Shown: piece by piece, positions 61,001 to 64,000 of the stretch
Position numbering within the stretch: position 1 is the first letter of the stretch
Layout of the letters: each line of letters starts with the position of its first letter
Assembly: GCA_003586115.2 (NCBI GenBank)
Contig: QVOM02000112.1
Span: 47,794,743 to 47,858,742 of the forward strand
Origin: Salvator merianae
Lineage: Eukaryota; Chordata; Lepidosauria; Squamata; Teiidae
Reading direction: 5' to 3'
DNA: 64,000 nt
Made by a program: the position numbers and the translations under genes
The notes under the pieces: model-generated
Databases searched by the model: none
What the model was told of the DNA's origin: nothing
Seen by the model: the letters and a program-made list of their open reading frames with translations, nothing else

Positions 61001-63973
61001 GATTTTGCTCTGGGTGGATCAGGGCTTCTGGAAGTGGGTGATTTGATCACTAGGGATATAGATAGTTGGGATATAGATGAGGGGCGCATTGGCCATATGA
61101 TGCAAAGGTTGCAGATGCCATAGGCCATCTAGATAAACTGCTAGATAAGGCTGGGGAAGAGTCAGTTGTCCTGGTGCATTTGGGCACTAGTGACATTCAA
61201 AAATATAATTGGAAGGTTCTGGAAGCGAAATTTAAGTTGCTGAGTGGATGGTTGGAAATTAGGATCTCCAAGGCAGATTTCTCTGAAATGCTACCTATTC
61301 TCCTTTCAGGGCCAGCTAGTCAGGTAGAGCTGAACCATCTTTATAGATGAGATATTGGTACTGAAGAGAGCGCTTCCTGTTTATTAGACATTGGAGAATA
61401 TTTTGGGAAAAGCCAGACATGCGGAACAGGGATGGTCTTCACTTGAACCAAAATTACTCCACTTCAGGCGAAGTGCAAGTGCTTAAAATTAGAGCAGGGG
61501 AAGCTGATAGGAGCAGGAGAGCATCTACTTTGGATAAGTGATCGCTTAGGGAAGAAGCTGAAAAGAATCATCTCTGTTAAGACTGGGGAGGAAGTAGAAC
61601 TAGACAATGAAAATGTAGTCTTGAGAAAAAATGTAGCAGGCATTTTGCCTTCTCTTGCCCTGCTAGGCCTTCTGATCATGTTTAATTTCAAAAAAGGGAA
61701 GTTCTCAAAATTGAAAAAAAAAGTGAAGAGGAAACTCAGAGGAAAAGGCAAAAGGACAAAGTCATTCCTGACGACTTACCTGTTAAAATAATAGAGATGT
61801 TTAGTTACAATCTATTTCTAAAATTCAGAAGAGAAACCCAAGTGTCAAGAAGAGGCCTGCATTGCTAATCAGCATTGTCAAGGAAGCTATTAGGTTTAAG
61901 AAAACATGATTCAGAAAGTTGGAGGCTTGTCCTAATAAAGAAAAGGAAAGGTAACACAAACTGTGGCGTAAGAAACGGGAAAAGACAGAGAAGTAAACGG
62001 AAAATTTAGCTGTAGAGACAAGTAATTTAAAAAAATCTTCAGATACATTAGAAGCAGGAATCTGATCAGGAAGGCTCTTGGTCCCTTCGATGATGAGAGA
62101 CCCAAAGATATGTTAAGAGGAAAAAATGACATTACAAAGTAGCTTAGTGAATTCTTTGTCTCTGTCTTCAAGGAAGAGGATTTGGAGCAGATTACTGAAG
62201 TTGAACTCTTGTTGCCAGAAAGGGAGTCTGATGAACTGATGCAAATAGTGGTAATAAGAGAAGAAGCGATAGGTCTTCTTGACAAACTGAACATCAACAA
62301 ATTGCCAGGCCCCAGTGACATTTACCCAAGAATTATTAAAGATCTCAAAGCTGATATTGTGGACTCCAAACAGACATTTGCCAAAATAGCAAGTGGTATG
62401 CCTTTGAAGGTCAGCTGCTGGGAAACTGTGAGCAGGGCAAGCTCTGTGCTTGTGTCCTGCTTGTGGATTTTTTTGCACTGCTGTTTGGCCACAATGAGGA
62501 CAGACAGATGGACTAGATAAGTCCCAGGCCTGATCCACTAGGGCATTTCTTACATTCATGTGAATCAAAGGCCAGTTTGTCTTTTACAAAAAGTGCTCAA
62601 ATGCTACCTGTCAGTTGCCACAGTGCCACCCCACCATCACTCTTTCATTGGCTGCCCCTGGTTCAGAGTCAGCCTCAGGAGGTGTAAATGATTTATGTTA
62701 TTTCATTCACATCTCCTTTGTATTCTTTGTTTTTTTTTTATATTTACAGCTGGAACATTTTCATCGTCTTTTGAATTTAGTAGGAAGTTAAACATGCTGT
62801 GTAGAAAGGGTGCTAGGCTGATAAAGTATTTTATTAATTTAATAATTCAAGTCTACAGGAGATTAGACATTTTTTTTATTTCTTTCTTTTTTTTTTTTAG
62901 GAAAAGAGGCATGACATTATTAAACACACTATGATGTTTTTAATACATAATTTTTGCTTAATGCCAATTTTGCATAAATTTCCAAAGATTAGTAATCCAC
63001 TTACAAATTTGAATTATAGTAGAATGTTTTTAGTAGTTAGAAATTTGAGAAATATAAGGTCAGTTATTTTCAGCATAAATTATTTGAAGATGTTTTATTG
63101 AACCATTAAATAAGCTTTGAGGTGTGCTTAACACATTTTGTCTGCAAATCTGTGCAGACCCACACCAAAGGAATCTGAGCAAAAGATAAGGTTCTTGGCA
63201 CCTTGCAATGAAAAGCAATCAGGTGATATATGTAACCTTTTCTTCCAGAGTAACAAGAATCCAGAAGTTTGAGCTGTTGTGTAGTATGGATTACAGGCAT
63301 CTCTTGCTGTTTGACCTGGGTCTTCAGTTGGCTGTACTATTGATTCCTTTGTTGATTCAGGAATCTGAACAGAGCCACTGCCTTTCCAGGTAGACCCAGG
63401 CGTGGCTTTCCAGCATTATTCATTCTATGATTTAAAAATAAGTCATGTAGCAGTGAACACCACAGCCTTATGAGGGGAAGGGTAATTCGACAATTATGTG
63501 CATGAAAAAGAAGGGAATTAGTTAGCATACACTCAAGGTTGCTTATGCTGTCCTCTGAAGGAGTACTGCTTCAGATTGTCAGCAGGCTCCCAAGAAGACC
63601 TTGAATGTACTTAGGAGGGGCTGGAGGAAGAACATTGAGAATTGTTCAGAGGCAACATGCACTATAGTTGCTTCCAAATACAACCAAGTGATGTTATAGT
63701 ACCAAGATGTGTTTCAATCTTTACACTACTTTTTATTTTAAAAACTCTGGATTCTTCAAGAAACTGTCTTGGAGTTCTTAATGCACGTGCTGCGTAGAAA
63801 TTATTCCAATGCTTTTTCTTTTACAGAGTACTGCACGAGAGCGTGCCAAGCATTCTGGGGATTATTTTACTCTTTTGAGACATCTTCTTAATTATGCATA
63901 TAATAGCAATATTAATGTGCCCAATGCTGAAGTTCTGCTAAACAATGAAATCGATTGGCTGAAAAGAATTAGG
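15921..63973 (+). CDS. USP9X: USP9X deubiquitinase, N-terminal 1411 codons in 27 exons (3' part off the window)
   Basis: USP9X removes ubiquitin from many substrates and is mainly cytoplasmic. Joining the 27 exons listed below gives an open frame of 4233 nt whose product starts [12 protein letters not shown] and matches the USP9X family throughout. Residues 1-80 are a disordered Ser/Pro/Asp/Glu-rich tail, about 80-880 and 970-1411 are helical-repeat scaffold, and about 880-965 form a ubiquitin-like domain. Vertebrate USP9X is about 2550-2570 residues, so roughly 55% is here. The Cys and His boxes of the peptidase lie beyond the right edge. Every intron has GT and AG ends and every phase is consistent. 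The start was chosen because it opens the known N-terminus and has A at -3. Nothing suggests a pseudogene: introns are present and there is no frameshift or stop. USP9Y or another paralogue is less likely outside mammals. Confidence 0.96.
16017..17874 (+). other. USP9X intron between coding exons 1 and 2
   Basis: 1.86 kb, starts GTATGG and ends TTCAG. No recognised repeat apart from a poly-A run near 16519. Confidence 0.8.
17875..18020 (+). CDS. USP9X: USP9X coding exon 2 (residues 33-81)
   Basis: Acceptor CTGATTCAG, donor GTAGCT, ends in phase 2. Encodes the Ser/Asn/Pro then Asp/Glu-rich tail ([19 protein letters not shown]) and ends with DDMINR, where the folded scaffold begins. Confidence 0.95.
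18288..18367 (+). CDS. USP9X: USP9X coding exon 3 (residues 81-108)
   Basis: Acceptor TTTGTTTTAG, donor GTAAGC; 80 nt, ending one base into a Gly codon. Encodes [20 protein letters not shown] and following residues, the first helices of the N-terminal scaffold. Confidence 0.95.
18415..18545 (+). mobile_element. CR1 reverse transcriptase fragment, sense
   Basis: Reads ANIIPVFKS, then RPVSL-like (here [16 protein letters not shown]), matching the block at 22355-22465 of the longer CR1 in this window. It ends abruptly just before the foldback element. Confidence 0.6.
18641..18960. mobile_element. Foldback element: near-complete 320-bp imperfect palindrome
   Basis: The left arm (about 18641-18773) and right arm (about 18813-18960) are imperfect reverse complements around a loop of about 40 bp. 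Matching pieces include GGAGATTAAA against TTTAATCTCC, CTGCTTCCTGTTTTCC against GGAAACAGGAAGCAG, GGCCATGCAGCTGG against CCAGCTGCATGGTC, and GTGTGATGTCATCA against CAGCGACATCAC. This is the structure of a MITE or foldback DNA element. Its superfamily is unknown because no clear target duplication is visible. It lies inside a USP9X intron. Confidence 0.75.
19311..19423 (+). CDS. USP9X: USP9X coding exon 4 (residues 108-145)
   Basis: Acceptor TTCCAATAG, donor GTAAGT, ends in phase 0 after FEIH. Contains [20 protein letters not shown], a strongly conserved family block. Confidence 0.95.
19424..20910 (+). other. USP9X intron between coding exons 4 and 5, first part
   Basis: No known repeat family recognised. 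It holds a small AT-rich hairpin at 19571-19612, where GTATTTACTACTAATA faces TATTAGTAAATAC. Confidence 0.6.
20914..21240 (+). pseudogene. Possible zinc-finger-like relic
   Basis: One + frame gives [16 protein letters not shown] (about 21078-21125), and about 126 nt later a similar unit, [15 protein letters not shown]. The two resemble C2H2 finger bodies of the GKSFxxxxxLxxH type, but the linker Cys pairs are missing and stops intervene. Spacing is not a multiple of the usual 84 nt. The identity is a guess from a motif. Confidence 0.25.
21296..21616 (+). other. Unrecognised 106-codon ORF with paired CxxC
   Basis: An open frame with a start codon and no recognised domain. Near its end are two Cys pairs, CLGC and CQDC, 15 residues apart, as in small zinc-binding knots. 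It follows the zinc-finger-like relic and comes just before LINE sequence. It may be part of an old retrotransposon ORF1 or chance; I do not assign a function. Confidence 0.25.
21625..21690 (-). mobile_element. Short antisense LINE tail (L2-like)
   Basis: CATATGCTGCCCTTTACCCAAGGG-type sequence is the antisense form of the 3' end typical of squamate L2 elements. Very short; boundaries approximate. Confidence 0.4.
21715..23875 (+). mobile_element. CR1-type LINE, sense: RT domain to 3' end
   Basis: About 2.16 kb of one 5'-truncated CR1. In order: linker (21767-22000), [14 protein letters not shown], a [12 protein letters not shown] box, [18 protein letters not shown], then after frameshifts [20 protein letters not shown] (22779-22838), the catalytic KFADDTKLF box (about 22863), and thumb and tail with [20 protein letters not shown] (23368-23427). 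It ends GGCCTGATCCAGCAAGACTC then CTTACGTTCTTATGTT, the usual CR1 3' end. At least two frameshifts (about 22490-22780 and 23240) make it inactive. It has no endonuclease or ORF1. Confidence 0.85.
23900..24880 (-). mobile_element. L2-type LINE, antisense, RT to C-terminus
   Basis: Minus strand: 24700-24770 gives a [11 protein letters not shown] block; 24590-24680 [14 protein letters not shown] and [10 protein letters not shown]; then 24195-23908 an open 95-codon frame with [16 protein letters not shown] and [13 protein letters not shown]. This is the L2 order RT palm, thumb, C-terminal tail. The stretch holding the YADD box is deleted between the first two blocks. It abuts the end of the sense CR1. 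Confidence 0.75.
24881..25504 (+). other. USP9X intron between coding exons 4 and 5, last part
   Basis: No recognised repeat apart from a poly-A run at about 25119-25131. Ends with the T-rich acceptor of coding exon 5. Confidence 0.6.
25505..25723 (+). CDS. USP9X: USP9X coding exon 5 (residues 146-218)
   Basis: Acceptor TTGTTTTTAG, donor GTGTGT, 73 full codons. The first two thirds ([14 protein letters not shown] onward) is conserved. The end, [20 protein letters not shown], differs from the mammalian form as I remember it and looks like a tolerant surface loop. Confidence 0.95.
25724..27090 (+). other. USP9X intron between coding exons 5 and 6
   Basis: 1.37 kb. At about 25975-26065 a short antisense LINE tail is suggested by TTTATATCCTGCCCTTCTCC followed by AAT repeats. 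Nothing else recognised. Confidence 0.6.
27091..27206 (+). CDS. USP9X: USP9X coding exon 6 (residues 219-257)
   Basis: Acceptor TTTTTTTGCAG, donor GTAAGT, ends in phase 2. Encodes [20 protein letters not shown] and on to IIAALIK. Confidence 0.95.
27207..27886 (+). other. USP9X intron between coding exons 6 and 7
   Basis: 680 nt, no recognised features beyond splice sites. Confidence 0.75.
27887..28138 (+). CDS. USP9X: USP9X coding exon 7 (residues 257-341)
   Basis: Acceptor TCTTTCACAG, donor GTAAGG, ends in phase 2. Encodes [18 protein letters not shown] and a Lys/Glu/Asn-rich helix ([14 protein letters not shown]). Typical alpha-helical scaffold. Confidence 0.95.
28224..28362 (+). CDS. USP9X: USP9X coding exon 8 (residues 341-387)
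   Basis: Acceptor TTCCTTCAG only 85 nt after the previous exon, donor GTAAGT, ends in phase 0. Encodes [20 protein letters not shown] and the acidic [16 protein letters not shown]. Confidence 0.95.
28363..29597 (+). other. USP9X intron between coding exons 8 and 9
   Basis: 1.24 kb of AT-rich sequence. Small frames at 28763-28972 and 29088-29288 have no recognisable domain. Confidence 0.7.
29598..29750 (+). CDS. USP9X: USP9X coding exon 9 (residues 388-438)
   Basis: Acceptor CTAAATTTAG, donor GTAGGA, 51 codons. Encodes [20 protein letters not shown] through [13 protein letters not shown]. Confidence 0.95.
29751..32089 (+). other. USP9X intron between coding exons 9 and 10, first part
   Basis: No confident assignment. 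It precedes DIRS-type pol sequence on the same strand and could include that element's gag-like region, but translation is too broken to show it. A short LINE-tail-like phrase lies at about 30900-30965. Confidence 0.4.
32090..33330 (+). mobile_element. DIRS-type retrotransposon relic: reverse transcriptase and RNase H
   Basis: Sense-strand blocks in pol order, in shifting frames. 32235-32300: a [15 protein letters not shown] RT start. 32345-32500: [16 protein letters not shown], then [10 protein letters not shown] and [10 protein letters not shown]. 32590-32700: a [12 protein letters not shown] block. 32930-33110: RNase H, with [20 protein letters not shown], an IIADVSLLG box (the TDAS-type site changed to ADVS) and [20 protein letters not shown]. 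33178-33300: [20 protein letters not shown] and an ISLSLIHLQ end. The LDD box segment is lost. Stops and frameshifts show an old dead copy. The tyrosine recombinase was not found. Confidence 0.75.
33592..34201. repeat. Pair of 62-bp direct repeats about 545 bp apart
   Basis: Copy A (33593-33654) and copy B (about 34139-34201) both run TTTTACATTGCC ... AAATTTCTTG ... TAACAGTTCT, with about 10 differences in 62 bp by eye. They lie downstream of the DIRS pol relic. DIRS elements often carry split direct repeats, but the link is inference. Confidence 0.6.
34202..35277 (+). other. USP9X intron between coding exons 9 and 10, last part
   Basis: No recognised repeat. Ends with the unusual AAG acceptor; a decoy acceptor (TGTCCTTACAG, ending 35238) lies 39 nt upstream. 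Confidence 0.6.
35278..35382 (+). CDS. USP9X: USP9X coding exon 10 (residues 439-473)
   Basis: Acceptor ends AAG (TTTATTATCAAG), donor GTAAAT, 35 codons. Encodes [20 protein letters not shown] through DHLFDCFK. A better-looking acceptor (TGTCCTTACAG, ending 35238) lies 39 nt upstream, but using it would add an in-frame stop, so the AAG site is chosen. Confidence 0.9.
35640..35960 (+). mobile_element. L2-type LINE 3' fragment, sense
   Basis: Encodes in pieces a C-terminal L2 block: Y-PARALT-like residues, then a [14 protein letters not shown] segment (normally VAAPRLWN), then a CTCTTCACCCAGGCCTTTGA phrase and a T-rich 3' region. It lies just before a second, longer L2 in the same direction. 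Confidence 0.65.
36020..37605 (+). mobile_element. L2-type LINE, sense, pre-RT to 3' tail
   Basis: Blocks in order: 36180-36340 pre-RT ([19 protein letters not shown]); 36341-36540 RT with [15 protein letters not shown] and [20 protein letters not shown]; a broken catalytic region at about 36716, where the Tyr-Ala-Asp-Asp site has become Tyr-Ala-Asp-Lys next to a frameshift; 36750-37120 [20 protein letters not shown] and [20 protein letters not shown]; 37122-37320 C-terminus. It ends with the CCTTTGGGTATAGGGTAGGG-type tail at about 37566. Inactive. Confidence 0.85.
37694..37900 (+). CDS. USP9X: USP9X coding exon 11 (residues 474-542)
   Basis: Acceptor TTGTTTTGTAG, donor GTAAAT, 69 codons. 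Encodes [20 protein letters not shown] through [13 protein letters not shown], a highly conserved block. Confidence 0.95.
37901..39062 (+). other. USP9X intron between coding exons 11 and 12
   Basis: 1.16 kb. Short TTTTTATTTTTA run at about 38358-38382. The 125-codon minus frame at 38338-38715 has no recognisable domain. Confidence 0.65.
39063..39199 (+). CDS. USP9X: USP9X coding exon 12 (residues 543-588)
   Basis: Acceptor TTTCTTCTTAAG, another AAG site, with a good pyrimidine run. Donor GTGAGA; ends in phase 2. Encodes [20 protein letters not shown] through GEAPQNL. Confidence 0.95.
39200..40560 (+). other. USP9X intron between coding exons 12 and 13
   Basis: 1.36 kb, no recognised repeat or gene. 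Confidence 0.65.
40561..40694 (+). CDS. USP9X: USP9X coding exon 13 (residues 588-633)
   Basis: Acceptor TTTTACCTGTAG, donor GTGAGC, ends one base into a codon. Encodes [20 protein letters not shown] through SMRQYAK. Confidence 0.95.
40695..41849 (+). other. USP9X intron between coding exons 13 and 14, first part
   Basis: No recognised repeat. Overlapping small frames on both strands at 41513-41904 lack any domain. Confidence 0.6.
41850..42165 (-). mobile_element. Antisense LINE 3'-end fragment (CR1/L2 group)
   Basis: Contains TTTATATCCCATCCTATACC, GTTCAGAGCAGGTCACAGT, a run of GTTAAAACAGGGCTAAAACA-like A-rich repeats, and AGAGGAGGGCTATTCCATAA. All are typical of antisense squamate LINE tails. 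Confidence 0.5.
42406..42493 (+). CDS. USP9X: USP9X coding exon 14 (residues 633-662)
   Basis: Acceptor TTAAATTTGCAG; the donor is GTTGGT, weaker than its neighbours. Encodes [20 protein letters not shown] and on to RLNFLR. Ends in phase 2. Confidence 0.94.
42494..44433 (+). other. USP9X intron between coding exons 14 and 15
   Basis: 1.94 kb starting at the weak donor GTTGGT. Contains a poly-A run at about 43690-43703. No recognised element. Confidence 0.65.
44434..44776 (+). CDS. USP9X: USP9X coding exon 15 (residues 662-776)
   Basis: The longest coding exon here, 343 nt. Acceptor TTCCTGCTAG, donor GTAGGT, phase 0 end. Encodes [20 protein letters not shown] through [13 protein letters not shown], near-invariant in the family. 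Confidence 0.96.
44777..45604 (+). other. USP9X intron between coding exons 15 and 16, first part
   Basis: AT-rich intron with no recognised element. Confidence 0.6.
45605..46025 (-). mobile_element. Antisense LINE 3'-end fragment (CR1/L2 group)
   Basis: Starts with TTTATTTATTTATTCAGATT, then a TATACTATCCAATACTGCAA phrase and long A-rich tracts, then CACCTGGCATTTAAATAAAT and CAGAGGAGGGAGGAG. This is the same kind of tail as at 41850-42165. Confidence 0.45.
46026..46801. mobile_element. Old hAT-like DNA transposon relic
   Basis: The outer ends are TAGGGATTGG (46034) and the inverted CACAGCCCTA (ending 46793). The flanks GAGATCAC and GATGTCAC agree at 6 of 8 positions, as a decayed 8-bp duplication would. 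Inside, AACTGGTTCTGTTTAG near the left end faces TTCGTTCTAAACC near the right end. About 760 bp, no transposase seen. Older than the hAT MITE at 11557. Confidence 0.5.
46802..48769 (+). other. USP9X intron between coding exons 15 and 16, middle part
   Basis: No recognised repeat or gene in about 2 kb. Confidence 0.55.
48770..49150 (-). mobile_element. Possible LINE ORF C-terminal fragment, antisense
   Basis: A 104-codon minus frame with [20 protein letters not shown], an IPYT block and a [16 protein letters not shown] segment. The order recalls C-terminal Cys-knot regions of reptile retroelement ORFs (KA-x-SLA, IPY-R, HVLF-C), but the Cys residues are absent. Weak. Confidence 0.25.
49151..50014 (+). 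other. USP9X intron between coding exons 15 and 16, last part
   Basis: Unique-looking AT-rich sequence to the acceptor of coding exon 16. Confidence 0.6.
50015..50110 (+). CDS. USP9X: USP9X coding exon 16 (residues 777-808)
   Basis: Acceptor TTGTTTTAG, donor GTATAT, 32 codons. Encodes [20 protein letters not shown] through RLQVNQ. Confidence 0.95.
50472..50695. mobile_element. Palindromic Tc1/mariner-like MITE, one end truncated
   Basis: Starts TAGTGCTGGGAAAAAGTATT. The two halves are imperfect reverse complements: TGATTTCTTCTATTTTTCC, CATACTTAATT and CAAATCTTCAAACAGAATTTAA on the left against TTAAATTTTGTTTGAAGATCTG, AATTAAGTAT and AAAAATAGAAGTAATCAGG on the right. It resembles a MITE family known from fish, frogs and reptiles with a TACAGTGCTGTGAAAAAGT-type end. 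The right terminus past GGAAGGG is missing. Confidence 0.65.
50696..51275 (+). other. USP9X intron between coding exons 16 and 17, last part
   Basis: No recognised repeat. Confidence 0.6.
51276..51487 (+). CDS. USP9X: USP9X coding exon 17 (residues 809-879)
   Basis: Acceptor CATTCCTGTAG, donor GTCTGT, ends in phase 2. Encodes [20 protein letters not shown] through ERTILPMS, the scaffold just before the ubiquitin-like domain. Confidence 0.95.
51488..51885 (+). other. USP9X intron between coding exons 17 and 18
   Basis: 398 nt ending in a strong CT-rich tract; nothing else recognised. Confidence 0.8.
51886..52126 (+). CDS. USP9X: USP9X coding exon 18 (residues 879-959), ubiquitin-like domain
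   Basis: Acceptor with a long pyrimidine tract ending TTCAACAG, donor GTAAGT, 80 codons plus one base. Carries most of the ubiquitin-like beta-grasp: [17 protein letters not shown], then [10 protein letters not shown], then [19 protein letters not shown]. In this family the domain sits inside the N-terminal scaffold, away from the catalytic core. Confidence 0.95.
52325..52474 (+). CDS. USP9X: USP9X coding exon 19 (residues 960-1009)
   Basis: Acceptor TTTTTTCCCCAG, donor GTAAGT, 50 codons. Starts [16 protein letters not shown], ending the ubiquitin-like region. It then gives a Ser-rich linker ([19 protein letters not shown]), a probable disordered and phosphorylatable loop. Confidence 0.95.
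52567..52687 (+). CDS. USP9X: USP9X coding exon 20 (residues 1010-1050)
   Basis: Acceptor ATTTTTTTAG, donor GTAAAA, ends one base into a codon. Encodes [20 protein letters not shown] through LMKLMPP. Only a 92-nt intron separates it from the previous exon. Confidence 0.95.
52688..53215 (+). other. USP9X intron between coding exons 20 and 21
   Basis: 528 nt, nothing recognised apart from splice sites. Confidence 0.8.
53216..53346 (+). CDS. USP9X: USP9X coding exon 21 (residues 1050-1093)
   Basis: Acceptor TTTTGTTTCAG, donor GTTTGT (weak). Encodes [20 protein letters not shown] through SQVLYLTE. Ends in phase 0. Confidence 0.94.
53556..53834 (+). CDS. USP9X: USP9X coding exon 22 (residues 1094-1186)
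   Basis: Acceptor TTTCTTTCAG, donor GTAATG, 93 codons. Starts [20 protein letters not shown], a stretch that differs from the mammalian form as I remember it. It then returns to the conserved [20 protein letters not shown] and the Tyr/Leu/Ala-rich helix [20 protein letters not shown]. Confidence 0.95.
53835..54804 (+). other. USP9X intron between coding exons 22 and 23, first part
   Basis: Contains an AT-only run at about 54478-54502 (TATTATATATATTATATATA). Otherwise not recognised. Confidence 0.6.
54805..54985 (+). mobile_element. CR1 LINE 3' end, sense
   Basis: Matches the tail of the CR1 at 23680-23875: CAGGCTGGAGAGATGGGCAGG, CACCTTGAGAATGCCCAGAA, TTGGTGGGCCACCATGTGAA, GGAATGCTGGACGAGATGGA and GGCCTGATCCTGCAGAGTTC, then CTTATGTTCT. 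No coding part remains. Confidence 0.8.
55232..55357 (+). CDS. USP9X: USP9X coding exon 23 (residues 1187-1228)
   Basis: Acceptor AAATTATTTCAG, donor GTGAGT, 42 codons. Encodes [20 protein letters not shown] through RLAQQISDE. Confidence 0.95.
55358..56493 (+). other. USP9X intron between coding exons 23 and 24
   Basis: 1.14 kb. The minus frame at 56079-56285 has no recognised domain. Confidence 0.65.
56494..56619 (+). CDS. USP9X: USP9X coding exon 24 (residues 1229-1270)
   Basis: Acceptor TTTGTTTTTAG, donor GTAAGT, 42 codons. Encodes [20 protein letters not shown] through [11 protein letters not shown]. Confidence 0.95.
56620..57929 (+). other. USP9X intron between coding exons 24 and 25
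   Basis: 1.31 kb. The minus frame at 57480-57704 may be retroelement-derived, but I cannot place it in a family. Confidence 0.6.
57930..58096 (+). CDS. USP9X: USP9X coding exon 25 (residues 1271-1326)
   Basis: Acceptor TTGATTCTATAG, donor GTAAGT, ends in phase 2. Encodes the acidic [20 protein letters not shown], then [20 protein letters not shown]. Confidence 0.95.
58097..59872 (+). other. USP9X intron between coding exons 25 and 26
   Basis: 1.78 kb. CAGGGGTGTTTGC at 58365 resembles a hAT end, but no partner end was found. The rest is not recognised. Confidence 0.55.
59873..59981 (+). CDS. USP9X: USP9X coding exon 26 (residues 1326-1362)
   Basis: Acceptor TTAATTTTTTAG, donor GTAAGA, ends in phase 0. 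Encodes [20 protein letters not shown] through ITLLFTVLG. Confidence 0.95.
59982..60889 (+). other. USP9X intron between coding exons 26 and 27, first part
   Basis: AT-rich intron with no recognised element. Confidence 0.6.
60890..62560 (+). mobile_element. CR1-type LINE, sense, internally collapsed (ORF1 esterase, linker, 3' end)
   Basis: In order: 61030-61450 the ORF1 esterase, with a GDLITRDID start, [17 protein letters not shown] residues (61165-61205; the usual Asn of the GTND box is Ser), and the DGLHLN end motif at 61432-61449; 61860-62390 the RT linker, with EACPNKEKE and [16 protein letters not shown] parts and NEFF-like residues, then [17 protein letters not shown] (62299-62349); 62390-62560 the CR1 tail, AGGCCTGATCCACTAGG. 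The endonuclease and nearly all of the RT are deleted. Confidence 0.75.
62561..63826 (+). other. USP9X intron between coding exons 26 and 27, last part
   Basis: No confident element. A phrase at 62640-62670 (TTGGCTGCCCCTGGTTCAGA) could be a scrap of L2. Poly-T runs lie at about 62731 and 62888. Confidence 0.55.
63827..63973 (+). CDS. USP9X: USP9X coding exon 27 (residues 1363-1411), last in window
   Basis: Acceptor TTTTCTTTTACAG, donor GTAAGT, 49 codons. Encodes [20 protein letters not shown] through [11 protein letters not shown]. The next exon, and the peptidase domain after it, lie beyond the right edge. Confidence 0.95.
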
Positions 63974-64000
63974 GTAAGTTGTTCATGTTGCTTTCATTAC

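Noticed and set aside
1..64000. CRISPR arrays, bacterial operons or phage genes
   Set aside because: Intron-exon structure and vertebrate retroelements show a vertebrate genome; no spaced identical short repeats were seen.

Overview
This window is vertebrate nuclear DNA: AT-rich, intron-dominated and full of decayed retrotransposons. It carries one protein-coding gene, on the + strand: the 5' part of USP9X, the X-linked ubiquitin-specific protease 9 family deubiquitinase (FAF/USP9). I assembled 27 coding exons from 15921 to 63973. All introns are GT-AG, all phases agree, and the joined reading frame is 4233 nt (1411 codons) with no stop. The start codon is present. The gene runs off the right edge after the exon ending in WLKRIR, about 150 residues before the USP catalytic domain would begin, so the protease core is not in this window. 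The first 15.7 kb is intron (or upstream DNA) before the exon that holds the start codon. No promoter or CpG island is visible.

The repeats suggest a squamate reptile (lizard or snake). CR1, L2, L1 and DIRS-type retrotransposons, a tRNA-derived SINE and non-autonomous hAT and Tc1-like DNA elements occur together, which fits squamates better than birds (CR1-dominated) or mammals (no DIRS). The species cannot be fixed from the sequence alone.

Layout. 1-6380: antisense CR1, L1 and CR1 fragments, with a possible LTR between them. 8090-8275: tRNA-SINE. 11557-12073: a clean hAT-type MITE with perfect 16-bp inverted ends and an 8-bp target duplication. 15763-19423: start-codon exon and coding exons 2-4, with a 320-bp foldback element in intron 4-5 of the transcript order used here (between coding exons 3 and 4). 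19424-25504: large intron with a zinc-finger-like relic, a long sense CR1 and an antisense L2. 25505-29750: coding exons 5-9. 29751-35277: intron with DIRS reverse transcriptase and RNase H remains. 35278-44776: coding exons 10-15, with two sense L2 pieces. 44777-50014: large intron with an old hAT relic. 50015-63973: coding exons 16-27, with a palindromic Tc1-like MITE, a CR1 tail and a collapsed CR1.

I see no undescribed multi-gene system. The best leads are the inverted-repeat elements, the DIRS relic, the upstream ORFs in the start-codon exon, and an odd acceptor at coding exon 10.
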